A stretch of 6,928 bases of DNA from the NCBI GenBank assembly GCA_014379795.1, contig JACMLC010000707.1, forward strand, positions 1 through 6,928. The letters are read 5' to 3'. The DNA is from Pyrinomonadaceae bacterium. Its GTDB lineage: Bacteria > Acidobacteriota > Blastocatellia > Pyrinomonadales > Pyrinomonadaceae. Below are positions 6,441-6,928 of this stretch, piece by piece. Numbering within the stretch: position 1 is the first letter of the stretch; the number at the start of each line of letters is the position of its first letter. The notes below the pieces were generated by a model, which saw only the letters and a program-made list of their open reading frames with translations, was not told where the DNA came from and did not search any database. The translations under genes were made by a program, and so were the position numbers.

Positions 6441-6471
6441 CAGATAGAGCTTCATGTAGGTCGCCTATCTG
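6441..6471. repeat. 7-bp inverted repeat with 17-nt loop
   Basis: CAGATAG (6441-6447) and CTATCTG (6465-6471) are perfect complements. The 8-mer GCCTATCT in the right arm (6463-6470) recurs directly at 6492-6499, which could reflect a repeated protein-binding site or alternative pairing with the left arm. Confidence 0.35.
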
Positions 6472-6544
6472 CGCGAAGTGTTTGAGAAACTGCCTATCTC
6501 CGCCCTAGCCTTTCATGTGGAGAAGCATACAAGCAAAGCCCACT

Positions 6545-6568
6545 CGGCAAGGTGAGCGCTCCTTGCCG
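6545..6568. repeat. 8-bp GC-rich stem-loop upstream of the vWA gene
   Basis: CGGCAAGG (6545-6552) and CCTTGCCG (6561-6568) form a perfect 8-bp stem around an 8-nt loop that contains the palindrome AGCGCT. It is the strongest hairpin in the gap and lies about 110 nt before the vWA start. No T-tract follows on either strand, so it is not a standard intrinsic terminator; a leader RNA element or protein-binding site fits better. Confidence 0.5.
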
Positions 6569-6663
6569 GTTAGCCTCAGACCAGAGCGTTGAGTGTAGTC
6601 CTAATAACTTGTACGGGCTATCGTCTTGAGCAATCAGCAAATCAAATTGAATCTCTAATGTTT

Positions 6664-6671
6664 AGAGGAGG
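6664..6671 (+). promoter_or_regulatory. Strong Shine-Dalgarno sequence for the vWA gene
   Basis: AGAGGAGG lies 6 nt before ATG 6678, close to a full anti-SD match, and fixes the start of the vWA protein. Confidence 0.8.
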
Positions 6672-6677
6672 CGTAAG

Positions 6678-6928
6678 ATGGCACAGTTGTCAAAGACAGT
6701 GGAGCCGTTTGGCGAAGTCAATGTCCACAAGCAGCCCAACGGCGACATTGAGATTGTCGCGACCATCCTAATGGTTCCGGACATTGAGGGTGCGAAGACC
6801 GGGCTGGCACTTGATGCCTCTGCTTCCATGAAAAAAATGTATGGAGTCAGTGGGATCGTCGCCTCCTCAATTTTCGGCGGCGCGAGCGGCTTCCCCAACG
6901 TTGTCGAGCCGGTGGCGCGGACCATGGC
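6678..6928 (+). CDS. von Willebrand factor A (vWA) domain protein, N-terminal part
   Basis: Eighty-three complete codons are visible before the window ends. A beta-rich lead-in (about 13-37) runs into GLALDASASMKKMYG (42-56). DASAS (46-50) is the DxSxS part of a metal-ion-dependent adhesion site (MIDAS), where Asp46, Ser48 and Ser50 would coordinate a divalent cation used to bind a partner's acidic residue. The later MIDAS Thr and Asp lie beyond the window. There is no signal peptide, so the protein is probably cytoplasmic, like the TerY/TerF-type or AAA+-associated vWA proteins rather than a secreted adhesin. It is co-oriented with the Hsp70 and Clp genes, 1.6 kb after the Clp stop, with the minus-strand small genes between. 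A partner-binding or scaffold role in the same system is an inference from position and family. Confidence 0.85.
   Translation, partial: MAQLSKTVEPFGEVNVHKQPNGDIEIVATILMVPDIEGAKTGLALDASASMKKMYGVSGIVASSIFGGASGFPNVVEPVARTM

Larger units (their letters stand above)
5993..6677. other. Gene-poor region with several inverted repeats
   Basis: I find no convincing gene in these roughly 685 bases on either strand; the only open frames with ATG starts are about 25 codons or shorter and lack a family signature. No tRNA or rRNA pattern is evident. The region lies between divergently oriented genes, so promoters for both the zinc-ribbon gene and the vWA gene are expected here. On the minus strand TAGAAT (6053-6048) is a possible -10, but the nearest -35-like TTGAAG is 20 nt away. 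The stem-loops at 6300-6336, 6441-6471 and 6545-6568 could mark a long structured leader or a small RNA. A 7-bp inverted repeat, CTACCTG (6041-6047) with CAGGTAG (6097-6103), is also present, as is an AGATCCG direct repeat (6351 and 6364). Confidence 0.5.

Noticed and set aside
6589..6771. Plus-strand 60-codon frame overlapping the vWA start
   Set aside because: It overlaps the vWA coding region in another frame, and the vWA frame has the strong ribosome-binding site and the MIDAS motif.

Overview
The window comes from a bacterium of moderate GC content. The protein families fit a free-living environmental lineage such as Acidobacteriota, Planctomycetota or Chloroflexota, but nothing here fixes the taxon and this is only a guess. 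The main content is an accessory chaperone locus rather than the housekeeping dnaK-dnaJ-grpE or clpB genes.

Layout. (1) Positions 1-123 hold the last 40 codons of an unrecognised plus-strand gene. (2) 172-2667 encodes an 831-residue divergent Hsp70. It has a complete nucleotide-binding domain, an extra beta-rich segment where the short interdomain linker should be, a recognisable beta substrate-binding domain and a long helical C-terminus. (3) 2724-5105 encodes a 793-residue two-ring Clp/Hsp100 ATPase with two intact AAA+ modules. It lacks the ClpB middle coiled coil and carries an Ile-Gly-Phe tripeptide where ClpA and ClpX keep their ClpP-docking loop. (4) Three minus-strand genes run towards the Clp gene: a 124-residue zinc-ribbon protein (5618-5992), a 55-residue stand-alone DnaJ-type zinc finger (5425-5592) and a 56-residue helical protein (5127-5297). 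The last two are short and easily missed, but each has a good Shine-Dalgarno sequence. (5) 5993-6677 has no convincing gene but contains several inverted repeats. (6) 6678-6928 is the start of a von Willebrand factor A (vWA) protein with an intact DxSxS metal-site motif, running off the window.

How the parts may work together (inference). The Hsp70 and Clp genes are adjacent and co-oriented with no visible terminator between them, so they probably form a transcription unit for a paired Hsp70-Hsp100 remodelling machine. The missing middle domain means the Hsp70 cannot dock as DnaK does on ClpB, so the pair would need another adaptor. The DnaJ-type zinc finger without a J-domain, the small helical protein and the vWA protein are candidates for substrate or adaptor roles. 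Hsp70, AAA+ and vWA proteins recur together in bacterial stress and conflict-type loci, so a dedicated, inducible remodelling system is a reasonable hypothesis, but the sequence does not prove it.
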